Assembly (NCBI GenBank): GCA_024636395.1
Contig: JAGXHD010000182.1
Span: 1 to 15,050 of the forward strand
Source of the DNA: Sulfitobacter sp.
Lineage (GTDB): Bacteria > Pseudomonadota > Alphaproteobacteria > Rhodobacterales > Rhodobacteraceae
Reading direction: 5' to 3'
Length of the DNA: 15,050 bases
This document shows positions 14,353 to 15,050 of this stretch, piece by piece. The notes under the pieces are model-generated. The model was not told where the DNA came from. It did not search any database and was given only the letters and a program-made list of their open reading frames with translations. The translations under genes were made by a program, and so were the position numbers. The number at the start of each line of letters is the position of its first letter. Position 1 is the stretch's first letter.

Positions 14353-15050
14353 TGGCTGCGTTTGATACCGCACGGTTGAATCGCATTGCGGATTGGATGC
14401 AATCCTATATCGATGATCGCAAATTGGCCGGAGCGTCTGTGCTCGTCGCACATCAGGGGCGGGAGGTTTACTACCACGATTGCGGATTGCGGGATGTCGC
14501 CCGTAATCTGCCGTGGCAGCGCGATACGGTGGCGCGGATCTACTCCATGACCAAGCCCGTGACGTCCGTCGCCGTGATGATGCTGGTCGAGCGCGGATTG
14601 ACCCACCTCGATGCGCCTGTCTCGGACTTCATCCCTGAATTTGCAGATATGCACTGCCTGATCGACGGGGCCACCGCGATTGATCAGGTTACTCCCTGTG
14701 CCACGCCGACGCTGCACCAGCTTTTGACCCATACCTCCGGCCTCAGCTATCCGTTTAATCCCGGGGTGCTGGGCGCCGAGATGGCTGAGAAACGGGTGAG
14801 CTTTTACGGCAGCCACGAGACATTGGCGCAGACCTGTGCGCGCACTGCGGCGCTGCCACTTGCCTTTGCACCAGGCGCGCGGTGGGAATATTCTGTCGCG
14901 ATTGATGTGCTGGGTCGGGTGATAGAGGTGATTACCGGCAAGACGCTCGAGCAGTTTTTTACAGAAGAGATTTTCGGACCGCTTGGGATGGAGGAGACCA
15001 GGTTCACCGTTTCCGCAGCCGCCAGGGAACGCTTTGCCGCCTGTTATAGC
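14352..15050 (+). CDS. Serine hydrolase, beta-lactamase/class C esterase family (3' end outside window)
   Basis: From ATG 14352 an open frame runs to the window end, giving 233 residues of a serine hydrolase of the beta-lactamase-related (class C/EstB-like) family, usually about 380-430 residues long. The nucleophile motif SMTK is at Ser65-Lys68 (RIYSMTKPVTSVAVMMLVE). LLTHTSGLSY is at 124-133, and WEYSVAIDVLGRVIE contains Tyr180, which serves as the YxN/YSx motif. No signal peptide is visible, so it probably acts in the cytoplasm. The start overlaps the LivF stop (TAATG), with GGAGG at 14343-14347, so it is coupled to the importer. Family members are carboxylesterases, lactonases, amidases or peptidases; hydrolysis of the imported compound is inferred. 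Confidence 0.9.
   Translation, partial: MAAFDTARLNRIADWMQSYIDDRKLAGASVLVAHQGREVYYHDCGLRDVARNLPWQRDTVARIYSMTKPVTSVAVMMLVERGLTHLDAPVSDFIPEFADMHCLIDGATAIDQVTPCATPTLHQLLTHTSGLSYPFNPGVLGAEMAEKRVSFYGSHETLAQTCARTAALPLAFAPGARWEYSVAIDVLGRVIEVITGKTLEQFFTEEIFGPLGMEETRFTVSAAARERFAACYS

Overview
The window looks like a chromosomal segment of an alphaproteobacterium, most likely a Rhodobacterales (roseobacter-type) species. Base composition is high in G+C, all genes lie on the + strand, genes are packed with 1-4 base overlaps, and the proteins resemble catabolic and ABC-transport families common in that group. This taxonomic call is an inference from style and protein resemblance. No rRNA, tRNA, CRISPR array, insertion sequence or phage gene was seen.

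Region 1 (1-8064) is a beta-oxidation-type catabolic operon. It holds two adjacent acyl-CoA dehydrogenases (the first truncated by the window edge), two short-chain dehydrogenases (one resembling the (3R)-hydroxyacyl-CoA dehydrogenase part of MFE-2), a thiolase, a nitronate monooxygenase/NADH:quinone reductase-like flavoprotein, a histidine-phosphatase-family protein and an aminoglycoside-phosphotransferase-fold kinase related to the kinase domains of ACAD10/ACAD11 and LvaA. The first dehydrogenase keeps the C-terminal catalytic glutamate and the second has leucine there, which suggests one heteromeric enzyme.

Region 2 (8068-8859) is an IclR-family regulator, the last gene of the catabolic run. 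A 417-base gap (8860-9276) follows. It holds two adjacent perfect palindromes that could be operators, a further imperfect palindrome, a GC-rich hairpin, and a TTGACT -35-like hexamer ahead of the next operon.

Region 3 (9277-15050) is a LivKHMGF-type ABC importer: an exported binding protein, a strong stem-loop, two permeases, two ATPases, and then a translationally coupled serine hydrolase of the beta-lactamase/esterase family that runs off the window end. The second ATPase has arginine in place of the Walker A lysine.

Taken together the genes suggest uptake of a small organic acid, ester or lactone, possible hydrolysis by the serine hydrolase, CoA activation by a ligase not in the window, and ring- or chain-shortening by beta-oxidation, under IclR control. 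The substrate cannot be read from the sequence. The kinase makes 4-hydroxyacyl-CoA (gamma-hydroxy acid or lactone) chemistry a testable possibility. A CoA ligase and an enoyl-CoA hydratase are missing from the window and would be expected nearby.
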